The position numbers and the translations under genes were made by a program. This document shows positions 25,793 through 33,407 of a DNA stretch of 64,000 nt, in pieces. How positions within the stretch are numbered: position 1 is the stretch's first letter; each line of letters starts with the position of its first letter. The notes beneath the pieces are model-generated. The model searched no databases. It worked only from the letters and a program-made list of their open reading frames with translations, and was not told the origin of the DNA. The stretch comes from Superficieibacter sp. HKU1 (GTDB lineage: Bacteria; Pseudomonadota; Gammaproteobacteria; Enterobacterales; Enterobacteriaceae). The stretch is from assembly GCF_029319185.1 (NCBI RefSeq), contig NZ_CP119754.1:4092001-4156000 (forward strand), read 5' to 3'.

Positions 25793-26161
25793 ATGAAATA
25801 CCGCATCGTTACCGCTTTTGCTCTTTTATCCATCAGTGCAGGTGCCTGGGCACAGACGCCTTGTCAGGAAAAGGAACAGGATATACAGCGTGAAATTAGC
25901 TACGCCCAAAAGCATAACAATCAGAGTCGTATTACCGGCCTGAAGAAAGCCCTGAGCGAAGTTAAAGCAAACTGTAGCGACAGTCAGTTACGCGCCGACC
26001 ATCAGAAGAAAATTGCCGATCAGAAAGAAGAAGTGGCTGAACGACAAGAGGATCTGAAGGAGGCCAGACAGAAAGGCGATGCGGAAAAAGTAACGAAACG
26101 CGAAAATAAACTCAAGGAAGCGCAGGACGAACTGAAAGCGCTGGAATCACGGGATTATTGA
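25793..26161 (+). CDS. yqjC: Periplasmic DUF1090 protein YqjC
   Basis: A 122-residue protein with a Sec signal peptide MKYRIVTAFALLSISAGAWA cut before QTPC. The mature part is highly charged and alpha-helical, with a coiled-coil-like stretch from about residue 65 on (repeats of KEEVAERQEDLKEARQ type). Function is unknown. ATG 25793 is preferred to an upstream in-frame start at 25676 because it places the signal peptide at the N-terminus. It is first of the yqjC-D-E-K group, stress-induced (RpoS) in E. coli. Confidence 0.93.
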   Translation: MKYRIVTAFALLSISAGAWAQTPCQEKEQDIQREISYAQKHNNQSRITGLKKALSEVKANCSDSQLRADHQKKIADQKEEVAERQEDLKEARQKGDAEKVTKRENKLKEAQDELKALESRDY

Positions 26162-26201
26162 GTTTACGGAAATTTAACTTACTCACCTGGAGAGAACATC
26201 T

Positions 26202-26507
26202 ATGTCTAAAGACAACAATACCGATCATCTGCGCGCTGAGTTGAAATCCCTTACGGATACTCTGGAAGAAGTACTAAGTTCTTCCAGCGACAAATCCAAA
26301 GAAGAAATGAGCAAGCTGCGCAGCAAAGCAGAACGCGCGCTGAAAGACAGCCGTAAGAGCCTGGGCGAGACTGGCGACGCGCTGGCAAAACAGACCCGCG
26401 TCGCGGCAGAGCGTACCGATGAGTACGTGCGTGAAAATCCGTGGGCGAGCGTAGGCATCGGTGCTGCCATTGGGGTGGTGCTGGGTGTTCTGCTGGCGCG
26501 TCGATAA
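26202..26507 (+). CDS. yqjD: Ribosome-binding membrane protein YqjD (DUF883/ElaB family)
   Basis: A 101-residue tail-anchored protein. A charged helical N-terminal part (residues 1-75) is followed by one C-terminal helix with glycine zipper, ASVGIGAAIGVVLGVLLARR. In E. coli YqjD associates with ribosomes at the inner membrane in stationary phase, and elaB and ygaM are paralogs. GGAGAG lies before the ATG. yqjE starts two bases after its stop. Confidence 0.95.
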   Translation: MSKDNNTDHLRAELKSLTDTLEEVLSSSSDKSKEEMSKLRSKAERALKDSRKSLGETGDALAKQTRVAAERTDEYVRENPWASVGIGAAIGVVLGVLLARR

Positions 26508-26509
26508 TT

Positions 26510-26908
26510 ATGGCTGATTATCGTCAAGCACAGGGGCCCGGAAAAAGCGTGCTGGGAATCGGGCAGCGGATCGTCTCGATCATCGTTGAGATGGTGGAAA
26601 CGCGGCTGAGGCTGGCGGTGGTAGAACTGGAAGAAGAGAAAGCGAATCTCTTTCAGCTGCTACTGATGCTGGGACTGACAATGCTTTTTGCCGCCTTTGG
26701 CCTGATGAGTCTGATGGTGCTGATCATCTGGGCTGTCGATCCGCAATATCGGTTGAATGTGATGATAGGTACCACCGCCGTTCTGTTGCTGCTGGCAATA
26801 GGCGGAGGGATATGGACGCTGGTTAAAGCGCGTCGCACCACATTCTTACGCCATACCCGTCAGGAACTGGCTAACGACCGTTCCTTGCTGGAGGAGGATA
26901 AGTCTTGA
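26510..26908 (+). CDS. yqjE: Inner-membrane DUF1469 (phage holin III-like) protein YqjE
   Basis: A 132-residue protein with an amphipathic N-terminal segment and two hydrophobic helices (about residues 50-80 and 84-110). It belongs to the putative actinobacterial holin-X/phage holin superfamily III; function is unknown. ATG 26510 (MADYRQAQGPG) is chosen, because a longer frame from 26441 runs back over yqjD. It overlaps yqjK by four bases. Confidence 0.93.
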   Translation: MADYRQAQGPGKSVLGIGQRIVSIIVEMVETRLRLAVVELEEEKANLFQLLLMLGLTMLFAAFGLMSLMVLIIWAVDPQYRLNVMIGTTAVLLLLAIGGGIWTLVKARRTTFLRHTRQELANDRSLLEEDKS

Positions 26909-27201
26909 GTAGTAAGCAGGAACGCGAACAGCGTAAAGCCTGGCTGCTCAGTCAGATCCAACAGCAACGGCTGGACTTATCCTCCAGCCGCCGCGACTGG
27001 CTGGAAGTGACCGGAGGCTACGACCGTGGCTGGAACACGCTGCTTAACCTTCGCGCCTGGGCGCTGGTAGGCAGCAGCGTGATGGCCATCTGGAGCGTAC
27101 GTAACCCCAGTTTCTTAGTACGCTGGGGGAAACGTGGCTTCGGTATCTGGAGCGCATGGCGTCTCGTGCAAACGACGATCCGCAACCAGCGCCTGCGTTA
27201 A
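26905..27201 (+). CDS. yqjK: YqjK family protein
   Basis: A 98-residue protein with a basic helical N-terminus (SSKQEREQRKAWLLSQIQQQ) and a weakly hydrophobic middle (residues 50-70, LRAWALVGSSVMAIWSVRNP). Function is unknown. It begins with TTG at 26905, overlapping the yqjE stop, with GGAGGA nine bases upstream. No ATG gives the conserved N-terminus. It is last of yqjC-D-E-K, followed by a terminator. Confidence 0.9.
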   Translation: MSSKQEREQRKAWLLSQIQQQRLDLSSSRRDWLEVTGGYDRGWNTLLNLRAWALVGSSVMAIWSVRNPSFLVRWGKRGFGIWSAWRLVQTTIRNQRLR

Positions 27202-27221
27202 TCCGTTACTCTTGTCTGTCA

Positions 27222-27255
27222 AGCTCGCCTGCGGCAACGCACGCGGGCTTTTTTA
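27222..27255 (+). terminator. Terminator after yqjK
   Basis: GCTCGC/GCGGGC and GCG/CGC pair around GCAA, then TTTTTTATT. Ends the yqjC-D-E-K transcript. The rest of the gap to yqjF (to 27422) contains its promoter region. Confidence 0.85.
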
Positions 27256-27422
27256 TTCAGTCTCTATTGCTCATATTTTTTGAAGAAGATTGACAGCTTT
27301 CCTTGCTAACAATCATTATCACTCCCGCTTATGATTCTCTCTATCGACAGCAAACCGGTGGCAAGCGCCTCTATTGCTGGCTAATAACACTATTGAAAAA
27401 ATAAGGCTTTCGGGAGAGAAAA

Positions 27423-27815
27423 ATGAAAAAATTAGAAGATGTTGGCGTGCTGGTAGCAAGAATTCTGATGCCAATTCTGTTTATCACCGCAGGATGGGGC
27501 AAAATTACCGGTTATGCCGGGACTCAGCAATATATGGAAGCGATGGGCGTACCAGGGTTCCTGCTGCCGCTGACTATCCTGCTGGAGTTTGGCGGCGGTC
27601 TGGCTATCCTGTTCGGTTTCCTGACCCGCACCACGGCCCTGTTTACCGCTGGTTTTACGCTGCTGACGGCGTTTATTTTTCACAGTAACTTCGCTGAAGG
27701 CGTGAACTCGCTGATGTTTATGAAAAACCTGACCATCGCAGGCGGCTTCCTGCTGCTGGCTATCACCGGTCCGGGCGCGTTCAGTATCGACCGCCTGCTG
27801 AATAAAAAGTGGTAA
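27423..27815 (+). CDS. yqjF: DoxX-family membrane protein YqjF
   Basis: A 130-residue inner-membrane protein with four helices and the DoxX/DoxD signatures FITAGWGKITGYAG and LEFGGGLAILFGFLTR. Its physiological role is not settled. In E. coli its promoter responds to 2,4-dinitrotoluene degradation products through YhaJ, whose ortholog is encoded at 31457-32353. GGGAGAG precedes the ATG. Confidence 0.95.
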   Translation: MKKLEDVGVLVARILMPILFITAGWGKITGYAGTQQYMEAMGVPGFLLPLTILLEFGGGLAILFGFLTRTTALFTAGFTLLTAFIFHSNFAEGVNSLMFMKNLTIAGGFLLLAITGPGAFSIDRLLNKKW

Positions 27816-27878
27816 GCGCTCTATACTGGAATGAAGACTTAAGGGCTGGCGACTAACGTTAAGTCCTGTGGCGTAATA

Positions 27879-27981
27879 ATGCCGGGTGGCGCTTCGCTTA
27901 CCCGGCCTACGTTTTTAACGCGTTGCGCGTCAGAGTGGCAGGTTGCGTGTAGGCCCGCGCAAGCGAAGCGCCGCCGGGCAT
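27879..27981. repeat. Inverted REP pair upstream of yqjG
   Basis: Units at about 27879-27911 and 27947-27981 in opposite orientation share the GGCGCTTCGCTT-type core found in the other REP units of this window. They fill most of the yqjF-yqjG gap. Confidence 0.85.
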
Positions 27982-28052
27982 TTTTACGCACCGGACGCCA
28001 GCTTGATGGCGTTTATCAACCTGCGCAAACCGGCTTTATAACGGAGGAAAAG

Positions 28053-29039
28053 ATGGGACAACTTGTAGACGGTGTCTGGCAGGATACCTGGTACGATACC
28101 AAATCCACAGGCGGTAAATTTAAACGTTCCGCATCCGCTTACCGTAACTGGCTAACCGCTGACGGTGCGCCGGGTCCCTCCGGAGAAGGCGGTTTCGCTG
28201 CGGAAAAAGATCGTTACCACCTGTATGTTTCCCTCGCCTGTCCGTGGGCGCATCGCACGCTGATCGTGCGCAAATTAAAAGGGCTGGAACCCTTTCTCCC
28301 GGTCTCCGTCGTTCACCCGCTGATGCTGGAAAATGGCTGGACCTTCGGCGATGATTTTCCGGATGCCACCGGCGACCAGCTCTATCACCATGATTTTCTT
28401 TATCAGCTTTATCTGCACGCCGATCCACACTACACCGGTCGCGTTACGATCCCGATCCTGTGGGATAAAAAAAACCAGACCATCGTCAGTAACGAATCGT
28501 CAGAAATTATCCGCATGTTCAATACGGCCTTTGACGCGCTGGGGGCCAAAGCAGGCGATTACTATCCTGCTGAACTACGCGAGAAAATCGACGAGCTGAA
28601 CGGCTGGATCTATGACGATCTGAATAACGGGGTGTATAAAGCAGGATTTGCCACCAGCCAGCAGGCTTATGACGAGGCGGTGGAAAAGGTCTTTGCGGCA
28701 CTGGCCCGTCTGGAGCAGATCCTGGGACAACATCGATATCTGACCGGGGATCGCCTGACCGAAGCCGACATCCGTTTATGGACCACGCTGATCCGCTTTG
28801 ATCCTGTCTACGTCACCCATTTTAAATGCGATAAGCATCGGATTAGCGATTTTCTCAATCTTCACGGCTTTCTGCGCGATCTGTACCAGACGCCCGGCAT
28901 TGCCGAAACCGTTAACTTTGCCCACATCCGTAATCACTATTATCGCAGCCATAAAACGGTTAACCCGACGGGAATTATCTCCATCGGGCCATGGCAGGAT
29001 CTGGATGAACCCCACGGCCGCGATAGTCGCTTTGCTTAA
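28053..29039 (+). CDS. yqjG: Glutathionyl-hydroquinone reductase
   Basis: A 328-residue Xi-class glutathione transferase-like enzyme that reduces glutathionyl-hydroquinones. The active-site Cys lies in ACPWAHRT (about residue 63), the thioredoxin-like cis-Pro region reads VTIPILWDKK, and the GSH-binding ESSEIIRM follows. The C-terminal half is all-helical. ATG 28053 with GGAGG upstream is clear; the longer frame back to 27879 is REP sequence. Length equals E. coli YqjG. Confidence 0.95.
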   Translation: MGQLVDGVWQDTWYDTKSTGGKFKRSASAYRNWLTADGAPGPSGEGGFAAEKDRYHLYVSLACPWAHRTLIVRKLKGLEPFLPVSVVHPLMLENGWTFGDDFPDATGDQLYHHDFLYQLYLHADPHYTGRVTIPILWDKKNQTIVSNESSEIIRMFNTAFDALGAKAGDYYPAELREKIDELNGWIYDDLNNGVYKAGFATSQQAYDEAVEKVFAALARLEQILGQHRYLTGDRLTEADIRLWTTLIRFDPVYVTHFKCDKHRISDFLNLHGFLRDLYQTPGIAETVNFAHIRNHYYRSHKTVNPTGIISIGPWQDLDEPHGRDSRFA

Positions 29040-29050
29040 CCCGGCCAGCC

Positions 29051-29075
29051 GCGCGGCGAATGACGCTCGCCGCGC
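29051..29075. terminator. Strong GC hairpin between convergent yqjG and dehydrogenase gene
   Basis: GCGCGGCGA and TCGCCGCGC around ATGACGC. There is no T-run on either side, so it may block 3' exonucleases instead of terminating on its own. Confidence 0.4.
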
Positions 29076-29082
29076 GCGCCCT

Positions 29083-30099
29083 TCAGCGTTGCACCAGCGC
29101 CTGCACTTCAGCCCATACGCTGTCATCCGCCGGAATGCCTTCCGCACGATGGCGGGCACGACGGCTCACTTCCCTTTCTCCCGGATAGAAAACCTCGTCG
29201 CTGCCTTCCGCAGGCTCTGAGGATTTAACGTATTCAGCAATACTGGCGGCCATGTTCTCGCTGAATTCTTTGCCGCCGAAGTGTTCGGGATTAAACACCA
29301 TAAAGACCTGACTGGCCCCGGTGCAGCTTCCCTGCTGAATTTTATCAATCTCATTGGTGGATGCGCCCGCCGTCAGGAAAGCCGCCATCGCATCAAGTAC
29401 GATCGCCATGCCTGAGCCTTTCCAGTAGCCGGTCGGCAGGATGCGCATGGACTCTTCAATCGGGCCTGGCTCGTCGGTCAGATTACCGTCTTTGTCAAAG
29501 CCTCCCGGAAACGGCAATTTTTCGCCTTTCAGACGTGTGACCTGTAGCTTACCGTAGGCATATTGCGACATTGCCATATCCAGAATGAGCGCCCCTTCTT
29601 TCATTGGTACGGCCATGACATAAGGGTTATTTCCCAGACGGGTATTTTTCGCTCCCCAGGCAGGCATACAGGACTCGGTATTGGTCCAGCATAAGGCAGC
29701 AAATCCCTTATTCGCCGCCCGCCAGCCGTAGGTGCCGCCGCGCATCCAGTGGGTGGTATTGCGCAGGCCAACCAGCCCTATACCCTGTTCAGTCGCCAGC
29801 GCCATTGCCCGGTCAACGGCAAATAACGCGTTGGTAATACCCGGCCCGCGCTGACCATCATAAATTTCAAAGCTCCCCGACGATTTCACCAGCACTGGCT
29901 CAGCATTGATATCGATCCAGCCTTTTCGCACGTAATCGACAAATCGGGCTACCCGATTTAGCCCGTGCGAGAAAATCCCGTCGCAGCTGGTTTCAGTATG
30001 AATTTGCGCACAGGTATCGGCCTGCGCCTCATTGAGGCCAGCGTTGAGGAATGCCTGGTTAACGGTCTGTTTCATTTCATTGAAGGGAACTAATGGCAT
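29083..30099 (-). CDS. Malate/L-lactate dehydrogenase family, 2,3-diketo-L-gulonate reductase-like
   Basis: A 338-residue NAD(P)H-dependent oxidoreductase of the YlbC/YiaK family, which does not use a Rossmann fold. Its best remembered relative is YiaK (DlgD), with shared blocks FSHGLNRVARF, GLRNTTHWMRGGTYGW, CWTNTES near residue 146, and GYWKGSGMAIVLD. The family's conserved His is in SHG and another in HWMRGG. ATG 30099 has AAGGA six bases upstream, and 38 extra codons of open frame are rejected. In E. coli this place, between yqjG and yhaH, is empty. No transporter or kinase accompanies it, so its substrate stays open. The family includes ureidoglycolate and sulfolactate dehydrogenases. 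Confidence 0.8.
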   Translation of the reverse strand: MPLVPFNEMKQTVNQAFLNAGLNEAQADTCAQIHTETSCDGIFSHGLNRVARFVDYVRKGWIDINAEPVLVKSSGSFEIYDGQRGPGITNALFAVDRAMALATEQGIGLVGLRNTTHWMRGGTYGWRAANKGFAALCWTNTESCMPAWGAKNTRLGNNPYVMAVPMKEGALILDMAMSQYAYGKLQVTRLKGEKLPFPGGFDKDGNLTDEPGPIEESMRILPTGYWKGSGMAIVLDAMAAFLTAGASTNEIDKIQQGSCTGASQVFMVFNPEHFGGKEFSENMAASIAEYVKSSEPAEGSDEVFYPGEREVSRRARHRAEGIPADDSVWAEVQALVQR

Positions 30100-30459
30100 G
30101 TGGGATCCTTTTATTACCAGGGGATTTATCACCATGCTGGCGCAAGGCGATTCATTACGGCAACAGGTTCTGCCTGATAAGATAAGGCTACCGCTGGACC
30201 ATCTACCATACAAGTATATGGAGGTAAAAGTACGTTCTGCCTCACAAATTTAGCGCTCAGGAAGTCAACAATGACTTACGGTGATTTTCACCTTATCGCC
30301 ACTTACCGGCAGTAAAAGCCCCCACTTCGGACTGCTCCCATAGTAGTGGAACTGACCTCAATACATCATTCAGCTAAATAATTTCACCATTTACATAAAA
30401 GCGATTAATATTATATTAATGCTTATAAAACAAATGATTGATAGCTGATTGAGGTTGAA
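30100..30459. other. Intergenic region between dehydrogenase gene and yhaH
   Basis: Contains no credible gene. CCATACAAGTATATGG (30206-30221) is an imperfect palindrome with five-base arms about 110 bases upstream of the dehydrogenase start and may be an operator. The right half (30380-30455) is very A+T-rich, with TATATT/TATTAAT-type sequences likely to be the yhaH promoter. Confidence 0.4.
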
Positions 30460-30828
30460 ATGGATTGGTATCTTAAAGCGCTAAAGAACTACATTGGTTT
30501 TGGCGGCCGGGCGCGCCGTAAAGAGTACTGGATGTTCGTGCTGGTCAACATCATCCTGACCTTTGTGCTGGGCGTGCTGGATAAGCTGTTCGGCTGGCAG
30601 CACTCCAGCGGTGAAGGCGTCCTGACCACAATTTACGGCGTGCTGATATTTATTCCCGGATGGGCGCTACAATTTCGTCGTCTGCACGACACCGACCGTT
30701 CGGCCTGGTGGCTGCTATTACTGCTGATCCCGGTCGTCGGCTGGCTGGTCATGCTGATTTTCAACTGCCAGGACGGTACTAAAGGCGATAATCGTTTCGG
30801 ACCCGATCCTAAGCTTAATTCATGGTAA
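30460..30828 (+). CDS. yhaH: DUF805 inner-membrane protein YhaH
   Basis: A 122-residue membrane protein with about four helices. DUF805 marks are the N-terminal NYIGFGGRARRKEYWMF, the middle FRRLHDTDRSAWW, and the C-terminal GTKGDNRFGPDP. Function is unknown. It is followed by its own terminator and by a paralog. Confidence 0.93.
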   Translation: MDWYLKALKNYIGFGGRARRKEYWMFVLVNIILTFVLGVLDKLFGWQHSSGEGVLTTIYGVLIFIPGWALQFRRLHDTDRSAWWLLLLLIPVVGWLVMLIFNCQDGTKGDNRFGPDPKLNSW

Positions 30829-30834
30829 TGGCCC

Positions 30835-30861
30835 GGCTCCTCCATCAGGAGGAGCCTTTTA
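30835..30861 (+). terminator. Terminator after yhaH
   Basis: GGCTCCTCC and GGAGGAGCC around ATCA, then TTTTAAA. Confidence 0.8.
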
Positions 30862-31034
30862 AATTGCACGGGTATTTTATACACATTAAATAGCACCAAC
30901 TAATGAGTTGTACTCGTAATATTTATTATAATTATCAAAACCTTTATATTTTCCTAAAAATATTTTTAAGCGATGTTTATCGCATAAAAGAAGAATACAC
31001 TTCAATACAATTTTCATTGTACAGGGTAGTTGAT

Positions 31035-31391
31035 ATGAATTGGTATATTGGAGTTTTAAAGAACTATGTTGGTTTTTCCGGACGTGCACGACGTCAGGAA
31101 TATTGGATGTTTATATTAATTAGCGGTATTATCGGTGCAATAATAAACTTAATCCAAATGCTGGTGGGCATGCAAATTCCCTGGCTAACGATCATTTATA
31201 CAATAGCTACCTTGCTGCCTAACCTTGCTGTAACTGCACGTCGCCTGCATGATACTGAACGCTCTGGCTGGTGGATGTTAATTTGCTTAGTCCCCTTTGG
31301 AGTCATTGCAATGATCGTATTTTTATGCAAAGCAGGCACTTCTGGTACTAACCGCTTCGGTAATGATCCGAAATACAGCGTAAATAATTAA
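31035..31391 (+). CDS. yhaI: DUF805 inner-membrane protein YhaI
   Basis: A 118-residue paralog of YhaH, with the same three blocks (NYVGFSGRARRQEYWMF, ARRLHDTERSGWW, GTSGTNRFGNDP) and about three or four helices. ATG 31035 (MNWYIGVLKNY) matches the paralog; an upstream frame from 30903 is not supported. Its DNA is visibly more A+T-rich than yhaH. Function is unknown. Confidence 0.92.
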   Translation: MNWYIGVLKNYVGFSGRARRQEYWMFILISGIIGAIINLIQMLVGMQIPWLTIIYTIATLLPNLAVTARRLHDTERSGWWMLICLVPFGVIAMIVFLCKAGTSGTNRFGNDPKYSVNN

Positions 31392-31395
31392 TAAT

Positions 31396-31424
31396 AAAAA
31401 GGGCATCATTGATGCCCTTTTTAT
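31396..31424. terminator. Terminator between yhaI and convergent yhaJ
   Basis: AAAAAGGGCATCA and its complement around TT give a hairpin with A-run and T-run, usable from both strands. Confidence 0.9.
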
Positions 31425-31456
31425 TGTCTGTGGAACAGTCTTATATTACCGCCACG

Positions 31457-32353
31457 CTAGCGTCCCATAAATAACTTCGGAATTTCACGCAGGCACCAGG
31501 CTTTAGCCTCGCCCATGCTGTCGCGCCGCCAGGCCATAATAATATCAATTTCGCTGGTATATTCCGGGCTGACCACACGCAGACGGCCTTCGGCAATATC
31601 CTGCTCCACCAGCGCATAGGGCATCGTGGCGACGCCCAGCCCGGCTAATAATGCCTGGCGTTTATCTTCAATTGAGCTGACCGTCAGGCGCGGCTGCTTA
31701 TCAAGAAGCTGAACGGTTAAGACCGGGCGTTCGCGCGCGGTATCGGCCACGGCCACGCCGCGATACTTCACGCGGGTGACTTCGGAGAGCGGCTCAGGTT
31801 CGCGGTGGATAGGATGATCCGGCGCGGCAACGTACACGTTCAGCACTTTATACAGTTTGCGGGAATTAATTTCAGACGAGGAGCGGAAATGCATATCCGG
31901 TGCGATAACAATATCCGCTCGCCCCTGCTCGAGGCGTTCCCACGCTCCCGCCAGCACCTCGGTAATAATCGAGAGTTGGGTAGTAGATTTTGTCGCCAGC
32001 TTTTCCACCAGCGGGAAAATGTCCTGAGTGGGCACCAGGGCTTCAGTGACCAGCGTCAGATGCGTTTCCCAGCCGCGGGCCAGCGCTTCGGCATCGGTCG
32101 TCAGCTTGTCAGCGGCTTCCAGCAGGACGCGGCCACGCTCGAGGAGCATTCGCCCGACGTTGGTAAATTTGGTACGGTGGCCGGAACGGTCGAACAGGAT
32201 CACATCCAGTTCTTCTTCCAGCTTTTGCATGGTGTAGCTCAGGGCAGAAGGCACGCGTCCCAGCTCATCGGCGGCAGCGGCAAAGCTGCCGCGTCGGTCG
32301 ATAGCGTCCATAACGCGCAGGGCTTCCAGGGTGAGTGCTCTATCTTTAGCCAT
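31457..32353 (-). CDS. yhaJ: LysR-family regulator YhaJ
   Basis: A 298-residue LysR-type regulator. Its N-terminal winged HTH reads RRGSFAAAADELGRVPSALS and continues TMQKLEEELDVILFDR, and its C-terminal part is the periplasmic-binding-like effector domain. In E. coli YhaJ activates yqjF in response to 2,4-DNT-derived compounds and affects virulence genes in pathogens. It is divergent from yhaK, which it may control. Confidence 0.95.
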   Translation of the reverse strand: MAKDRALTLEALRVMDAIDRRGSFAAAADELGRVPSALSYTMQKLEEELDVILFDRSGHRTKFTNVGRMLLERGRVLLEAADKLTTDAEALARGWETHLTLVTEALVPTQDIFPLVEKLATKSTTQLSIITEVLAGAWERLEQGRADIVIAPDMHFRSSSEINSRKLYKVLNVYVAAPDHPIHREPEPLSEVTRVKYRGVAVADTARERPVLTVQLLDKQPRLTVSSIEDKRQALLAGLGVATMPYALVEQDIAEGRLRVVSPEYTSEIDIIMAWRRDSMGEAKAWCLREIPKLFMGR

Positions 32354-32458
32354 TTCGCTCTCGTTCAGGAAATTTGAACATACCGGGCAGAATATCTGGC
32401 TTACATTGAAGCGTCCATCGCTTTAACATGAGTTCAGTGTAAAGAGAGGTCAAGAATT

Positions 32459-33160
32459 ATGATTACTACCCGAACCGCTAAACAATGTGGGCAGGCAGAT
32501 TTCGGATGGCTACAGGCCCGCTACACCTTTTCTTTTGGACACTACTTCGACCCGAAACTGTTGGGTTACGCTTCCCTGCGCGTACTGAACCAGGAAGTAC
32601 TGGCCCCTGGCGCGTCTTTCCAGCCGCGCACCTACCCAAAAGTGGATATTCTTAATCTTATTCTGGAAGGCACGGCGGAATACCGCGACAGCGAAGGCAG
32701 CCATATTCAGGCAAAAGCCGGTGACGCGCTGCTGATCGCCACTCAGCCCGGCGTCAGTTACAGCGAGCATAACCTGAGTAAGGATAAGTCGCTGACGCGC
32801 ATGCAGCTCTGGCTGGATGCCTGTCCGGAGCGGGAGAATCCGCCGCTGCAAAAAATCGCCCTGACCGACACCGCACAACAACTGCTGGCGTCTCCGGAAG
32901 GGAGCAATGAAAGTCTGCAACTGCGTCAGCAGGTATGGGTGCATCATATTGAGCTGGAGAAAGGCGAGCAGCTCAGTTTTCAGATCCACGGACCGCGCGC
33001 CTATCTGCAATCCATTCATGGTACGTTCCATGCCCGGACCCAGCAGCAGGAAAACCAGACGCTGACCTGCGGCGATGGCGCTTTTATTCGTGATGAGGCT
33101 AACATAACGCTGGTTGCCGATACGCCTCTGCGCGCTTTACTGATAGATTTACCGGTATAG
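32459..33160 (+). CDS. yhaK: Pirin-like bicupin YhaK
   Basis: A 233-residue pirin-family protein of two cupin domains. The first cupin motif includes RTYPKVDILNLILEGTAEYRD near residues 54-74, and the second is in the C-terminal half (LSFQIHGPRAYLQ). Unlike metal-binding pirins, the usual four-ligand set is not complete here: the motif has YPKVDIL where HPH is expected. E. coli YhaK is known as a cytosolic redox-sensitive protein with unclear function. It is divergent from yhaJ. Confidence 0.94.
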   Translation: MITTRTAKQCGQADFGWLQARYTFSFGHYFDPKLLGYASLRVLNQEVLAPGASFQPRTYPKVDILNLILEGTAEYRDSEGSHIQAKAGDALLIATQPGVSYSEHNLSKDKSLTRMQLWLDACPERENPPLQKIALTDTAQQLLASPEGSNESLQLRQQVWVHHIELEKGEQLSFQIHGPRAYLQSIHGTFHARTQQQENQTLTCGDGAFIRDEANITLVADTPLRALLIDLPV

Positions 33161-33185
33161 TTCCACTCAGCGAGTGAGTAAACCC

Positions 33186-33371
33186 ATGAGCAAAAAAACA
33201 AAAAAACGTCCCGCGATTACCCCTGTTCCCGTCACGCAGCCTGCGGTGCCTGTGGCCTTTGGTTATGAAGAGATGCTAACCGAACTGGAAGCTATCGTCG
33301 TGGACGCCGAAGTCAGGCTGGCAGAGGAAGAGGTTATCCCGGACAGCACGGCGCTAACCCGGACGATATAG
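33186..33371 (+). CDS. yhaL: Small protein YhaL
   Basis: A 61-residue protein: a basic, Pro-rich N-terminus (KKTKKRPAITPVPV) and an acidic helix (GYEEMLTELEAIVVDAEVRL) matching the core of E. coli YhaL (54 residues). It is 25 bases after yhaK. ATG 33186 is chosen over GTG 33174, which would add four residues. Function is unknown. Confidence 0.88.
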   Translation: MSKKTKKRPAITPVPVTQPAVPVAFGYEEMLTELEAIVVDAEVRLAEEEVIPDSTALTRTI

Positions 33372-33407
33372 TTTCCCGCTATCCGGCAGCGGTGCAGCCA
33401 CAACGCA

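Noticed and set aside
27315..27345. Fur-box-like sequence upstream of yqjF (reverse strand GTGATAATGATTGTT)
   Set aside because: Only about one and a half Fur hexamers match, and YqjF is not known to be iron-regulated.
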